A program made the position numbers and the translations under genes. From Bacillota bacterium (lineage in GTDB: Bacteria > Bacillota > Clostridia > Acetivibrionales > DSM-1351), in the NCBI GenBank assembly GCA_023400235.1, contig JAEXFI010000047.1, positions 1 to 64,000 of the forward strand: DNA of 64,000 nt, in the 5' to 3' direction. Shown piece by piece: positions 34,408 to 42,553 of the stretch (position 1 is its first letter; each line of letters begins with the position of its first letter). The notes below the pieces were generated by a model. The model saw only the letters and a program-made list of their open reading frames with translations, did no database searches and was not told the origin of the DNA.

Positions 34408-36186
34408 TTACCCTGCTTTTGCAGCCTTAACCCTCGCCGCAAGATTTCTGCCCGCAAGACATACTCTGCTGCAATTGCCGCATTGCAGGCATGTTTCAAG
34501 CTTGTACTTTTTTGCTTCTTCCAGCCTGCCCTGTTCTACGAGCTGTGAAATGCGGCTCACCGCCAGACCCATTGGGCAGCTTTTGTCACAAAAACCACAC
34601 CTGGAGCACAAAATCGACTCTTTATATCCGGAAAATCTTGCAACGGCTATAAAGCTTACGTGCCTGTCCACCAAGTCACCTGCATATACATTCCTGCACT
34701 GCATTGCTCCCCCGCCTGCGAAAATATTGCCGGGTGTCAGCGGAAGCTTGTCCGTTATGTCTCTAATTTCCGCCCCCAGCTTTGTTTTTACTATATAGGC
34801 AGTTTTAGCATTAATATCCGCCACGGTAATATATTTTGTAAGAGCCCTCTTATTTCTTACAACAGCTTCAAATACTGCAAATACAGTCTGTACGTTCAAA
34901 ACCAGTATGCCCTTCTCTGCAGGTATATCTCCTGCAGAAAGCCCTTTTCCCAGCACCTGTCTGATCAGCTCCCTTTCCGCACCCACAGGATAATAGTCCG
35001 GCACCTTGGCCACATTTACATTGCAGGACTTTATTGTTTTTGTCTCCTTAACGGCCAAAACTACAACTTCAAATGAAACACATTGCTGTATAAGTTTTAT
35101 TCCGGTACATATTTCCTCCATACAGCGGTCCATCAGCCAGCCATCGTGAATTAAGCCAGGATCACATTCCACCGCGTTTATTATGAAGTACTTTTTTTCT
35201 TCCCGGGACTCAATGACCCTTTTGACTTTTTCAGCAGTGGGAAATGCAGCGCCGCCCAGTCCCACCACTTCATTCTGCTCAAGCCTTCCCATAATCTCCT
35301 GAAAAGAAAAATTTGGAGCTGCGGCTTCTTCCGCTGTCACCTCACATGTCTCCTCCCTGGATTGTGAAAGATCAAAGAAAAGCACCTCACTATTCCGGGC
35401 CATAACGCCTCCCACGGACTTTCCTCTTGTGACCTTGCCGAAAGGCAGTTTCAGATAGTTGTCAGTTATATAACAGACAATATTGAATAAGAGTATACTG
35501 CCTGCCATTGCCACAGTTGATCCGGTCAACAGCATGGCAAGGGCACCCGTTACAGCACCTCCCGCTGCACCGAGCACCGGCCTTGGCGTTACGGTGACCG
35601 GGTCGGTAAGTACGAGGCAGCCCCAGAATACTGCACCATAGCCCAGATAACTGTCAAACCCGAAGTTCTGCCCGATAACCATTACTGCAGCCATACCAGC
35701 CATAAAGCCTGCAGACGCATATGGCCTGAACCTTATAAAGGGTATGGAAAGCAGCAATGCCGGCAGCATGGAAAGTTGAGGAGTGAAATCAGGGGCATTC
35801 ACTGGTAAGACAAGCCCTATTATCAGCACCCCTGCCAAAGCAGGATTCACTGGGTTCTTTCCGGTTCCGCCCCACACGTGCTTCCCTGCCAGCAGAGCAG
35901 CAGCAACTCCCACAACGCGAACCCACAGGTACGTGCCCGGCGTCAGTATATAAAATACTCCCGCCGTGACGGCTGCAGATACCCCGCATATGGGACATCT
36001 GTATCTTATGAGGTTCAGGACAGTATCTGTCAAAAGCGCCGCCGCCAATACAGCCAGAAAAGCTGGAATACTTTCCGGATGGTGTATCCACAAGGGCAGC
36101 AGGTACAGTACAAGTACCCCGAACACTGCCGTCATTACTTTTTCATTGCTCCACCTGGTTCTTATCAAGGAGAAAGTATTCATCAT
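34408..36186 (-). CDS. RnfD-RnfC fusion: membrane domain joined to iron-sulfur/flavin domain
   Basis: About 592 residues from ATG 36186, after GGGAGTCAG and overlapping the upstream stop by 4 nt. Residues 1-260 resemble RnfD/NqrB: about eight membrane helices with GGTGKNPVNPALAG and LTDPVTVTPRP; the S-G-A-T flavin attachment motif is not seen. Residues 285-590 resemble RnfC: FMN/NADH domain VVGLGGAAFPTAEKV, INAVECDPG, YPVGAERELIRQVLGKGL, then two 4Fe-4S sites (CSRCGFCDKSCP and CLQCGNCSRVC). In Rnf these are separate subunits moving electrons between ferredoxin and NAD. No rnfA, B, E or G is nearby. Function unknown; a membrane-bound electron conduit is likely. Confidence 0.8.
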   Translation of the reverse strand: MMNTFSLIRTRWSNEKVMTAVFGVLVLYLLPLWIHHPESIPAFLAVLAAALLTDTVLNLIRYRCPICGVSAAVTAGVFYILTPGTYLWVRVVGVAAALLAGKHVWGGTGKNPVNPALAGVLIIGLVLPVNAPDFTPQLSMLPALLLSIPFIRFRPYASAGFMAGMAAVMVIGQNFGFDSYLGYGAVFWGCLVLTDPVTVTPRPVLGAAGGAVTGALAMLLTGSTVAMAGSILLFNIVCYITDNYLKLPFGKVTRGKSVGGVMARNSEVLFFDLSQSREETCEVTAEEAAAPNFSFQEIMGRLEQNEVVGLGGAAFPTAEKVKRVIESREEKKYFIINAVECDPGLIHDGWLMDRCMEEICTGIKLIQQCVSFEVVVLAVKETKTIKSCNVNVAKVPDYYPVGAERELIRQVLGKGLSAGDIPAEKGILVLNVQTVFAVFEAVVRNKRALTKYITVADINAKTAYIVKTKLGAEIRDITDKLPLTPGNIFAGGGAMQCRNVYAGDLVDRHVSFIAVARFSGYKESILCSRCGFCDKSCPMGLAVSRISQLVEQGRLEEAKKYKLETCLQCGNCSRVCLAGRNLAARVKAAKAG

Positions 36187-36611
36187 CTGACTCCCGCAAA
36201 AAAGCCATGAAGCCTGTGGAGGCCTGAGCCGAACTTCATAAGAGGACATGCCACTGCCGTTTGGATGCCCATCCGTGCACACGCCTCCAGTACAGAAGCA
36301 TCTGCACTTCTGCTGCTCTGAAACTGTATCCTCTGTATCCCTCTTGCACCCAGTTCCTCCAATATACCCATAATATTCTCCTTTTTAAGAAGCACATATG
36401 CTGTTTTGGGCATTTGAGACAATTCCTCCATGCTTCCATACACCTTTATGTCATAATCGCCCCCGGGCTTGTTATTTAAGGCATAAACCTTAATTCCGTT
36501 ATTGGTGAACGCCTGATATACCATTTTACTGAAGGGCTGGTTTTTTCCCCCAGAGTAGCCTACAAACAGCACCTCGCCGTTTTCATAAAAATCCTTGTCT
36601 ATTTTTATCAT
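36183..36611 (-). CDS. CoA-binding domain protein
   Basis: 142 residues, a Rossmann-like CoA_binding_2 domain: EVLFVGYSGGKNQPFSKMVYQAFTNNGIKVYALNNKPG, MPKTAYVLLKKENIMGILEELGARGIQRIQFQ, ACARMGIQTAVACPLMKFG. Similar to YccU-type proteins of unknown role; binding of CoA or a nucleotide is inferred from the fold. Its stop overlaps the start of the RnfD-RnfC fusion, so the two are translationally coupled and probably work together. Confidence 0.85.
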   Translation of the reverse strand: MIKIDKDFYENGEVLFVGYSGGKNQPFSKMVYQAFTNNGIKVYALNNKPGGDYDIKVYGSMEELSQMPKTAYVLLKKENIMGILEELGARGIQRIQFQSSRSADASVLEACARMGIQTAVACPLMKFGSGLHRLHGFFAGVR

Positions 36612-36753
36612 ATAAACCTCCGTAAGCCTGATGGCTTCAACTTAGTAATCCCATATATTAGATACGTGTGTTTTATGATAAAGTCTCCTAGCTTTAATAA
36701 TAATTTACATTTTACATTCCAAAACTCAGAGCGTATGGTATTTGCTGCATAAT

Positions 36754-36785
36754 AAAAACCCGCCGTTTCAAAACAGCGGGTTTCT
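36754..36785 (-). terminator. Terminator of the flavodoxin-ferredoxin gene
   Basis: AAACCCGC and GCGGGTTT pair; on the minus strand TTTTTATT follows. Confidence 0.85.
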
Positions 36786-36804
36786 TACCTTTTACATATA
36801 TCAA

Positions 36805-37578
36805 CTAATAGGGTCTTACATTTGGATTTGTGTACCTGCCCTTTTTCTCTGTACCCTTTCCGTACTGGATAGCCCGTACGGGACAGTAATTTATACAGGC
36901 CAGACATTGGGTGCACCTGTCACCCCATTGTGGTCTTTTGTCCACCTTTATGGTTCTTGTATTACAGACCTTTTCACATATTCCGCAGCCTGTGCAGCGT
37001 TGGTCTGCTTCAAATTTACGGGTATCCAGTGCATATTTGCTGAAAAGGGGGTTGACCAGGCCGGTCAGCACTCCTGGCAGAATACCTTTTGCAGTCCGGA
37101 ACACTCCCGCCTCTCTTTTTTCTATGGTCCTGTTAATATCCAGCAAGGTTTTTCCTGCAGCTTCCAGCTTTTCTTTTTCAACTTCCTTTGAATCCACATT
37201 TCCCATGACAATGTAATTGTTAGGCATTCTTAAGGAAAACCCGGCTGAAAGTCTGATCCCCCGGCTGTTAAGTCTTTTTTCCAAAAGCTTCATGGTATTA
37301 CCTATGTTATCACCGCAGGTTGCCACGGAAAAAACATACTGGCTGCTGTAATTTGCAAGCCTCAGCCTGTCGATAAATTCCAGAACCATACCCGGCGGCC
37401 CCCAGGCATACACCGGAAAAACGAAGCCCACAATTTCATCATCTTTTAAGTTATATTCAAATAGCTGTTCATCGCTGTTCATTCTCTCTGAAATAGATAT
37501 CAGGCTCTCAGAATTATAATCGGCAATATTCCCGGCTGCCTGCAGCGAATTCCCCGTACCGGTAAAGTAGAATATCAT
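36805..37578 (-). CDS. EFR1-type flavodoxin-ferredoxin fusion
   Basis: 257 residues from ATG 37578, 6 nt after GGGGGGAAA. Residues 1-150 are flavodoxin-like with the FMN phosphate loop YFTGTGNSLQAA and VFPVYAWGPP. Residues 190-245 carry two 4Fe-4S motifs: CTGCGICEKVC and CTQCLACINYCP. Such EFR1 proteins are small cytosolic electron carriers or reductases; partner unknown. Neighbouring RnfD-RnfC fusion and glutathione peroxidase genes suggest a redox-stress setting. Confidence 0.87.
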   Translation of the reverse strand: MIFYFTGTGNSLQAAGNIADYNSESLISISERMNSDEQLFEYNLKDDEIVGFVFPVYAWGPPGMVLEFIDRLRLANYSSQYVFSVATCGDNIGNTMKLLEKRLNSRGIRLSAGFSLRMPNNYIVMGNVDSKEVEKEKLEAAGKTLLDINRTIEKREAGVFRTAKGILPGVLTGLVNPLFSKYALDTRKFEADQRCTGCGICEKVCNTRTIKVDKRPQWGDRCTQCLACINYCPVRAIQYGKGTEKKGRYTNPNVRPY

Positions 37579-37682
37579 AGCTTTCCCCCCAAACATAAAA
37601 CTATATAACCTATATATAATATACATAATATATTTTACATAAACATTAATAATTTTACTATCATTTTATTCCGATGTGTATT

Positions 37683-38228
37683 CTATAAAAGCTTTTCTAT
37701 TTCGCCCTCCAGGTCCAGTGGTGATGTGGTGGGCTCATACCTGCCCGCAACATTTCCGTTCCTGTCTATTAAAAACTTTGTAAAATTCCACTTTATAGAG
37801 TCTCCCGCGAGTGTTTCGGGAAATTTCTCCTCCAGAATGCTTTTCAATTTTTCCCCAAGGGAATGAGTCATATCGAAGCCCTTGAAGGGAGCCTGCCCGG
37901 TGAGGTATTCAAATAGCGGGTGGGCATTTGGCCCTCTGACCTCAAGCTTTGAAAACATCTGGAAATCCACACCGTAATTCAAGGTGCAGAAACTGTTAAT
38001 CTCTTCATCGCTTCCCGGCTCCTGCTCCGCAAACTGGTTTGAGGGAAAACCCAATATTTCGACCCCCTTGTCCCTGAACTTGCCGTACAGCTTCTGCAAC
38101 TCTTCATACTGAGGAGTAAAACCGCATTTGCTGGCGGTGTTTACTATAATCACAACCTTACCTTTATATTTATTCAGAGAAATTTCTCTGCCGTCAATTG
38201 TTTTTGCCTTGAAATCATATATATTCAT
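37683..38228 (-). CDS. Glutathione peroxidase family thiol peroxidase
   Basis: 181 residues reducing peroxides, most likely with thioredoxin rather than glutathione, as in other Cys-type bacterial members. Peroxidatic Cys in NTASKCGFTPQY, then LGFPSNQFAEQEPGSDEEI with the conserved Gln, a second Cys in INSFCTLNYGV, and Trp in IKWNFTKFLIDR. Cytosolic, single gene. Confidence 0.92.
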   Translation of the reverse strand: MNIYDFKAKTIDGREISLNKYKGKVVIIVNTASKCGFTPQYEELQKLYGKFRDKGVEILGFPSNQFAEQEPGSDEEINSFCTLNYGVDFQMFSKLEVRGPNAHPLFEYLTGQAPFKGFDMTHSLGEKLKSILEEKFPETLAGDSIKWNFTKFLIDRNGNVAGRYEPTTSPLDLEGEIEKLL

Positions 38229-38336
38229 ATACCGTCCTCCTTCTTATATTGTATAGCATAATACATAATTGTCTAAAATTTAATTGTATAAAATAATTAT
38301 ATTCAGTATTTGTCTCCAAGTCAATATAGTCTCCAA

Positions 38337-38353
38337 TTTAATTTAACCTGTAG
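38337..38353 (+). repeat. Recurrent intergenic 17-mer, copy 2
   Basis: Same TTTAATTTAACCTGTAG as at 21687-21703. Lies between the divergent peroxidase and ABC-F genes, about 30 bp before the ABC-F promoter. Confidence 0.6.
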
Positions 38354-38381
38354 CACTGATTAATATTACAAATTATTCTCC

Positions 38382-38722
38382 TTGAATTTCATGGAGCCAT
38401 ATGCTATATTATTTTTACAAAACAATGGATTGGAGTTGAAAGGATGAAGTAATTTTTCTTGCAGAGTTTAATGCTGATTAAAACAAGGCGGGTTTGGTGC
38501 GCTTGTTTTTATTATGCCATGCAGGAAAAATACAAATTCTTTTAACTCAGCCTATATATTCCGCCTCTGTCAACAGAGGTCCGGTGTGCTGTATTCTGAG
38601 CTGCAGGAATTTGCTTCCCTGCAGCTTTTATATTGCCGTAAGCAGGCTGCTGCCTGTCTTTATCTTTACGCTTATAAAAATAAAAGCCATGGCTGCCAAC
38701 CCGGAGACAGGAGGAATATTTT
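38382..38722 (+). promoter_or_regulatory. ABC-F promoter and attenuating leader
   Basis: TTGAAT (38382-38387) and TATATT (38405-38410) are 17 bp apart, giving a leader of about 300 nt. It holds a two-codon ORF (38444-38452), a terminator-like hairpin AAACAAG/CTTGTTT plus T-run (38481-38511), hairpin CCTCTG-TCAA-CAGAGG (38564-38579), a second terminator AGCTGCAGG/CCTGCAGCT plus TTTTA (38599-38630), and GCCTGTC, which can pair with GACAGG in the ABC-F ribosome site. This layout fits antibiotic-induced attenuation known for ABC-F genes. Confidence 0.68.
38444..38452 (+). CDS. Two-codon upstream ORF (Met-Lys-stop)
   Basis: ATG AAG TAA, 8 nt after GGAG. A ribosome stalled or delayed here by an antibiotic could alter folding of the following terminator. 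Too short to be found by ORF calling; judged from the strong ribosome site and its place right after the predicted transcript start. Confidence 0.5.
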   Translation: MK

Positions 38723-40201
38723 ATGTCTTTAATAAATGTAACAAATCTGACTTTCGCATATGACGGCAGTTATGACAATATTTTTGAGGATGTCAGCTTT
38801 CAGCTTGATACTGATTGGAAGCTTGGCTTTACTGGCAGGAATGGAAGAGGTAAAACTACATTTTTGAACCTTTTGCTGGGAAAGTTTGAATACCGTGGCA
38901 GGATCTCTTCAAAAGCCGCCTTTGAATATTTCCCGTTTGAAGTTAAAAACATGGACAACAGCACTATTGAGGTAGTAGAGGAGATCTGCCCGGATTACGT
39001 ACACTGGGAAGTAATGCGGGAGCTTTCCCTGTTGGAGGTTTCAGATGACGTTCTGTACCGGCCCTTTAATACCTTGTCAAACGGGGAGCAGACCAAGGTT
39101 CTGCTTGCTGCCATGTTTCTCAAGGAAAACAGCTTCCTTTTAATAGACGAGCCTACCAATCATCTGGATATGAATGCTAGAAAAATGGTCAGTGATTACC
39201 TTCGCTCTAAAAGGGGCTTTATTCTGGTTTCACATGACAGGGCCTTTCTGGACAACTGTGTGGACCACATACTGTCAATTAACAAAACCAACATACAGGT
39301 GCAAAAGGGGAACTTTTCCACCTGGTGGCAAAACAAGGAACTGCAGGACAGTTTTGAACTGGCTGAAAATGAAAAATTGAAAAAGGATATCAACCGGCTG
39401 TCAATGGCTGCAAAGCGAACCTCCGACTGGTCGGACAAGGTAGAAAGTACCAAGCTGGGCACTACCAATTCAGGTTCAGCCATCGACCGAGGCTATGTGG
39501 GACATAAGGCAGCAAAAATGATGAAACGGTCCAAAACCCTGGAAAACAGACAGCAGACTGCAATAGAGGAGAAATCCAAGCTTCTCAGGAATATTGAGAG
39601 TTCGGAAAAACTGAAGCTTTCTCAGCTTGAGCTTCATACAGGCCGCCTGGCAGAACTTGCAGATATAGCCGTATATTATGGTGAAAAGCGTGCTGTGGGA
39701 GAGGTCAGCTTTTGTATTGACAAGGGAGACAGGATTGCCTTAAGCGGCAGAAACGGTTCCGGAAAATCCAGCCTGCTCAAGCTAATCTGCGGCGAAGACC
39801 TCACATATACAGGAACCTTAAGGCTTGCCAGCCAACTGAAAATATCCTATGTATCACAGGACACCTCCAATTTAAAGGGCAGCCTGTCCGAATATGCCTT
39901 TGAATACAGTATTGACGAAAGCTTGTTTAAGGCAATTTTAAGAAAATTGGACTTCTCGAGAAATCAGTTTGAAAAGGATATGAGTGATTACAGCGGGGGT
40001 CAGAAGAAGAAGGTGCTCATAGCCAGGAGCCTGTGCGAAAAGGCACACCTGCACATATGGGATGAGCCTCTGAATTATATTGATGTTATTTCCCGTATGC
40101 AGATTGAAGAGCTGCTGCTGGAATACTCACCTACCATCCTGTTTGTAGAGCATGACGTTGAATTCCGCAGAAATATTGCAAACAAGATGGTCGAACTGTA
40201 A
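38723..40201 (+). CDS. ABC-F ribosome-protection ATPase (Lsa/CplR type)
   Basis: 492-residue cytosolic protein with two ATPase domains and no membrane part. Domain 1: GRNGRGKTT, signature LSNGEQ, Walker B LLIDEPTNHLD. Domain 2: GRNGSGKSS, signature YSGGQKK, LHIWDEPLNYID. A charged helical linker near 215-300 reaches the ribosomal E/P site. Sequence style is that of the Lsa/CplR branch, which dislodges lincosamides, pleuromutilins and streptogramin A; the exact drug spectrum cannot be read off. Controlled by the long leader upstream. Ribosome site AGGAGGAAT. Confidence 0.9.
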   Translation: MSLINVTNLTFAYDGSYDNIFEDVSFQLDTDWKLGFTGRNGRGKTTFLNLLLGKFEYRGRISSKAAFEYFPFEVKNMDNSTIEVVEEICPDYVHWEVMRELSLLEVSDDVLYRPFNTLSNGEQTKVLLAAMFLKENSFLLIDEPTNHLDMNARKMVSDYLRSKRGFILVSHDRAFLDNCVDHILSINKTNIQVQKGNFSTWWQNKELQDSFELAENEKLKKDINRLSMAAKRTSDWSDKVESTKLGTTNSGSAIDRGYVGHKAAKMMKRSKTLENRQQTAIEEKSKLLRNIESSEKLKLSQLELHTGRLAELADIAVYYGEKRAVGEVSFCIDKGDRIALSGRNGSGKSSLLKLICGEDLTYTGTLRLASQLKISYVSQDTSNLKGSLSEYAFEYSIDESLFKAILRKLDFSRNQFEKDMSDYSGGQKKKVLIARSLCEKAHLHIWDEPLNYIDVISRMQIEELLLEYSPTILFVEHDVEFRRNIANKMVEL

Positions 40202-40223
40202 GTTTTACCGTTTGTTCACTCTC

Positions 40224-40265
40224 GCCCTCTCCTGGCTCAAATCTCGTGTAAAGCCTGGAGAGGGC
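40224..40265 (+). terminator. Terminator of the ABC-F gene
   Basis: GCCCTCTCCTGGC and GCCTGGAGAGGGC pair with one mismatch; GCTGTTTTATT follows. Confidence 0.75.
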
Positions 40266-40327
40266 AGGAATTGCTGTTTTATTCCCGCAATTCGCTTCTT
40301 AACGGCGCAAGCACTGCATACACCAGG

Positions 40328-40711
40328 CTATTCCAGCACACCATGCTTTTCATAGCTTGTTACGCGGTTTATCCTGTTTGTTTCATCCACAAATACTACC
40401 TCAGGCTTGTGTGTTGCAGCGTCCTTTGCATCCATTGTGCAATATGACATTATTATTATCAAATCTCCCACCTGAACACACCGGGCGGCCGCACCGTTGA
40501 GGCATATAATCCCCGAGCCTCTCTCACCTGCAATGCAATAAGTTTCAAGGCGATTGCCGTTATTTATATCCACCACCTGAACTTTTTCGTATTCAAAAAT
40601 TCCTGCAGCCTCCAGCAGCTCCTCGTCTACAGTGATACTCCCCACATAGGACAGCTCGGCCTGTACCACCGTTGCCCGATGTATTTTGCTTTTGAGCATA
40701 GTAATATTCAT
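40328..40711 (-). CDS. panD: Aspartate 1-decarboxylase
   Basis: 127-residue pyruvoyl enzyme making beta-alanine from aspartate. The proenzyme is cleaved at Gly-Ser in SYVGSITVD (Ser25 becomes the pyruvoyl group); KIHRATVVQAELSY and NGAAARCVQVGDLIIIMSY are family blocks. Last gene of the pan operon. Ribosome site GGAGGG. Confidence 0.96.
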   Translation of the reverse strand: MNITMLKSKIHRATVVQAELSYVGSITVDEELLEAAGIFEYEKVQVVDINNGNRLETYCIAGERGSGIICLNGAAARCVQVGDLIIIMSYCTMDAKDAATHKPEVVFVDETNRINRVTSYEKHGVLE

Positions 40712-40767
40712 TTAACCCTCCATATCCGTCAATTTCAGGCATTGTTCCCTTTTATTATTCTGTGGGT

Positions 40768-41622
40768 TTAAGCCTGTCCCGGTTCAAAAAAGAAATTGTC
40801 AATCAGCCTTGTCTTCCCCACATATGCCGCAACAGCTACCAATACCTGTCTGTCGACAGCCTCCACCTTTTCCATGGTTAATGCATCTACCAGTTCAACA
40901 TAGTCAAGTCTCGCCAAGGGCTCGGTCAAAAGGTTTTCCCTTATGGCGTCCACTATTCTTTTAGCATTTCTTTCTCCCTCATTTGCCAGCATCCGGCCTG
41001 CATCAAGAGACTTCTTAAGTATAAGGGCCGCTTCCCTTTCCGTGGGACTTAAGTACGTATTCCTTGAACTTTTGGCCAAGCCATCCTTCTCACGTATAAT
41101 GGGGCAGCCAACTATCTCAACCGCCATACTAAGGTCACGGACCATACGTTTGATAACGGCGAGCTGCTGGGCATCCTTCTCTCCGAAGTAAGCCCTGTCC
41201 GCTCCCACAATGTTAAAAAGCTTTAATACAACTGTACAGACACCCCTGAAATGTCCTGGTCTGCTTTTGCCGCATAATCCCTCAGTAAGTGAATCCATAT
41301 CAACGTAGGTGCAGAAATCCGGAAAATACATTTCACCGGCTTCGGGATGAAAAATCATGTGTGCTCCGGCACTACTGCAAACCGCCATATCCCGTTCCAA
41401 ATCCCGGGGATAACTGCTGAAATCTTCCGTGGGGCCAAACTGCAGCGGGTTTACAAACACACTGGCCACCACCCGGTCATTTTCACTGGCAGCACGCTCT
41501 ATCAAACTCTGATGGCCTTCGTGCAGATAACCCATTGTAGGTACAAACCCGATACTTAAGCCCTCCTGCTTCCAGGCTGCCGTTATACGGCGCACCTCAC
41601 TTATAGTCTTTATAATCTCCAT
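40768..41622 (-). CDS. panC: Pantothenate synthetase
   Basis: 284 residues from ATG 41622; it joins pantoate and beta-alanine using ATP. Nucleotidyltransferase fold with GFVPTMGYLHEGHQSLI (HxGH), VFVNPLQFGPTEDFSSYPR, YFGEKDAQQL and the KMSKS-like LAKSSRN. The longer TTG frame overlaps the GGAG ribosome site and is rejected. Third gene of the operon. Confidence 0.96.
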   Translation of the reverse strand: MEIIKTISEVRRITAAWKQEGLSIGFVPTMGYLHEGHQSLIERAASENDRVVASVFVNPLQFGPTEDFSSYPRDLERDMAVCSSAGAHMIFHPEAGEMYFPDFCTYVDMDSLTEGLCGKSRPGHFRGVCTVVLKLFNIVGADRAYFGEKDAQQLAVIKRMVRDLSMAVEIVGCPIIREKDGLAKSSRNTYLSPTEREAALILKKSLDAGRMLANEGERNAKRIVDAIRENLLTEPLARLDYVELVDALTMEKVEAVDRQVLVAVAAYVGKTRLIDNFFFEPGQA

Positions 41623-41725
41623 TAGTATCAACTCCAATTTACTCTTTATATTTTACCGCCGGACTAAAGCACCCCTGGTTTTTGGGGTGATTTACTGCAT
41701 GTCCGCTGCCAATATATACAGCTTG

Positions 41726-42553
41726 TCAATATAGTTTTTCAATAATGGAATCGGATATTTCAAAGCTGTGCCGGTCAGCCGGAAACTCTCCATTTCCCAC
41801 CTCGGCAGCATACTGCTTAAAGGCGGCCTTCATCTGTGAGCCCAGGTCTGTAAATTGCTTTACAAATTTCGGTGCAAAATCAGTGAATACACCAAGCATA
41901 TCCTGATATACCAGCACCTGTCCGTCGCAGCCGTTTCCTGCACCTATTCCAATGGTGGGGATGGAAATGCTCTCTGATATAAGCCGAGCAAGCTTGGACG
42001 GAATACACTCCAGCACAACGGCAAACGCGCCTGCCGCCTCCACAGCCTTCGCCTCTTCCAGAAGCCTTCTGGCATCCTCCAACTCTTTACCCTGTACCCT
42101 GAACCCGCCGAATGCATTTACAGACTGAGGAGTCAATCCTATATGTGCCATTACTGGTATGGATGCCTCCACTATTGCTCGGATGTGCGGACAAAACGCA
42201 ATTCCCCCCTCAAGCTTCACTGCATTTGCCCGCCCTTCTTTTATGAGCCTGCCCGCGTTGCACACCGCATCATATACCGAGGTCTGATAGGACATAAAGG
42301 GCATGTCACCTACAACCAAGGCATTCTGTACCCCTCTGGCAACAGCCTTCGTATGGTGCAGCATATCCTCCATGGTAACCTGCAGCGTATCCTTGTACCC
42401 CAGTACTACCATACCCAGCGAATCACCCACCAGAATGGCGTTTATTCCGGACTGGTCCATGAGCTTTGCAGTAGAATAGTCATATGCTGTGAGCATGGCC
42501 AATTTTGCATTATTTTGCTTTGCTTCTTTAAATGTTACGACTGTATTTTTCAT
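41726..42553 (-). CDS. panB: Ketopantoate hydroxymethyltransferase
   Basis: 275 residues, TIM barrel, adding a hydroxymethyl group from methylene-tetrahydrofolate to 2-ketoisovalerate. Visible: MLTAYDYSTAKLMDQSGINAILVGDSLGMV (metal Asp), MPFMSYQ, VKLEGG, AHIGLTPQSV and catalytic Glu in VVLECIP. Its start overlaps the panG gene by 26 nt, so the two are translated together. Confidence 0.96.
   Translation of the reverse strand: MKNTVVTFKEAKQNNAKLAMLTAYDYSTAKLMDQSGINAILVGDSLGMVVLGYKDTLQVTMEDMLHHTKAVARGVQNALVVGDMPFMSYQTSVYDAVCNAGRLIKEGRANAVKLEGGIAFCPHIRAIVEASIPVMAHIGLTPQSVNAFGGFRVQGKELEDARRLLEEAKAVEAAGAFAVVLECIPSKLARLISESISIPTIGIGAGNGCDGQVLVYQDMLGVFTDFAPKFVKQFTDLGSQMKAAFKQYAAEVGNGEFPADRHSFEISDSIIEKLY

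Noticed and set aside
34408..36186. Part of a complete Rnf or Nqr operon
   Set aside because: Neighbouring genes are a CoA-binding protein, a PadR pair and an EFR1 protein; no rnfA, rnfB, rnfE or rnfG-like gene lies within the window.
38481..38630. T-box or known metabolite riboswitch in the ABC-F leader
   Set aside because: No T-box AGGGTGGNACCGCG-type sequence or other riboswitch core is visible; the upstream ORF and terminators fit translation-linked attenuation better.
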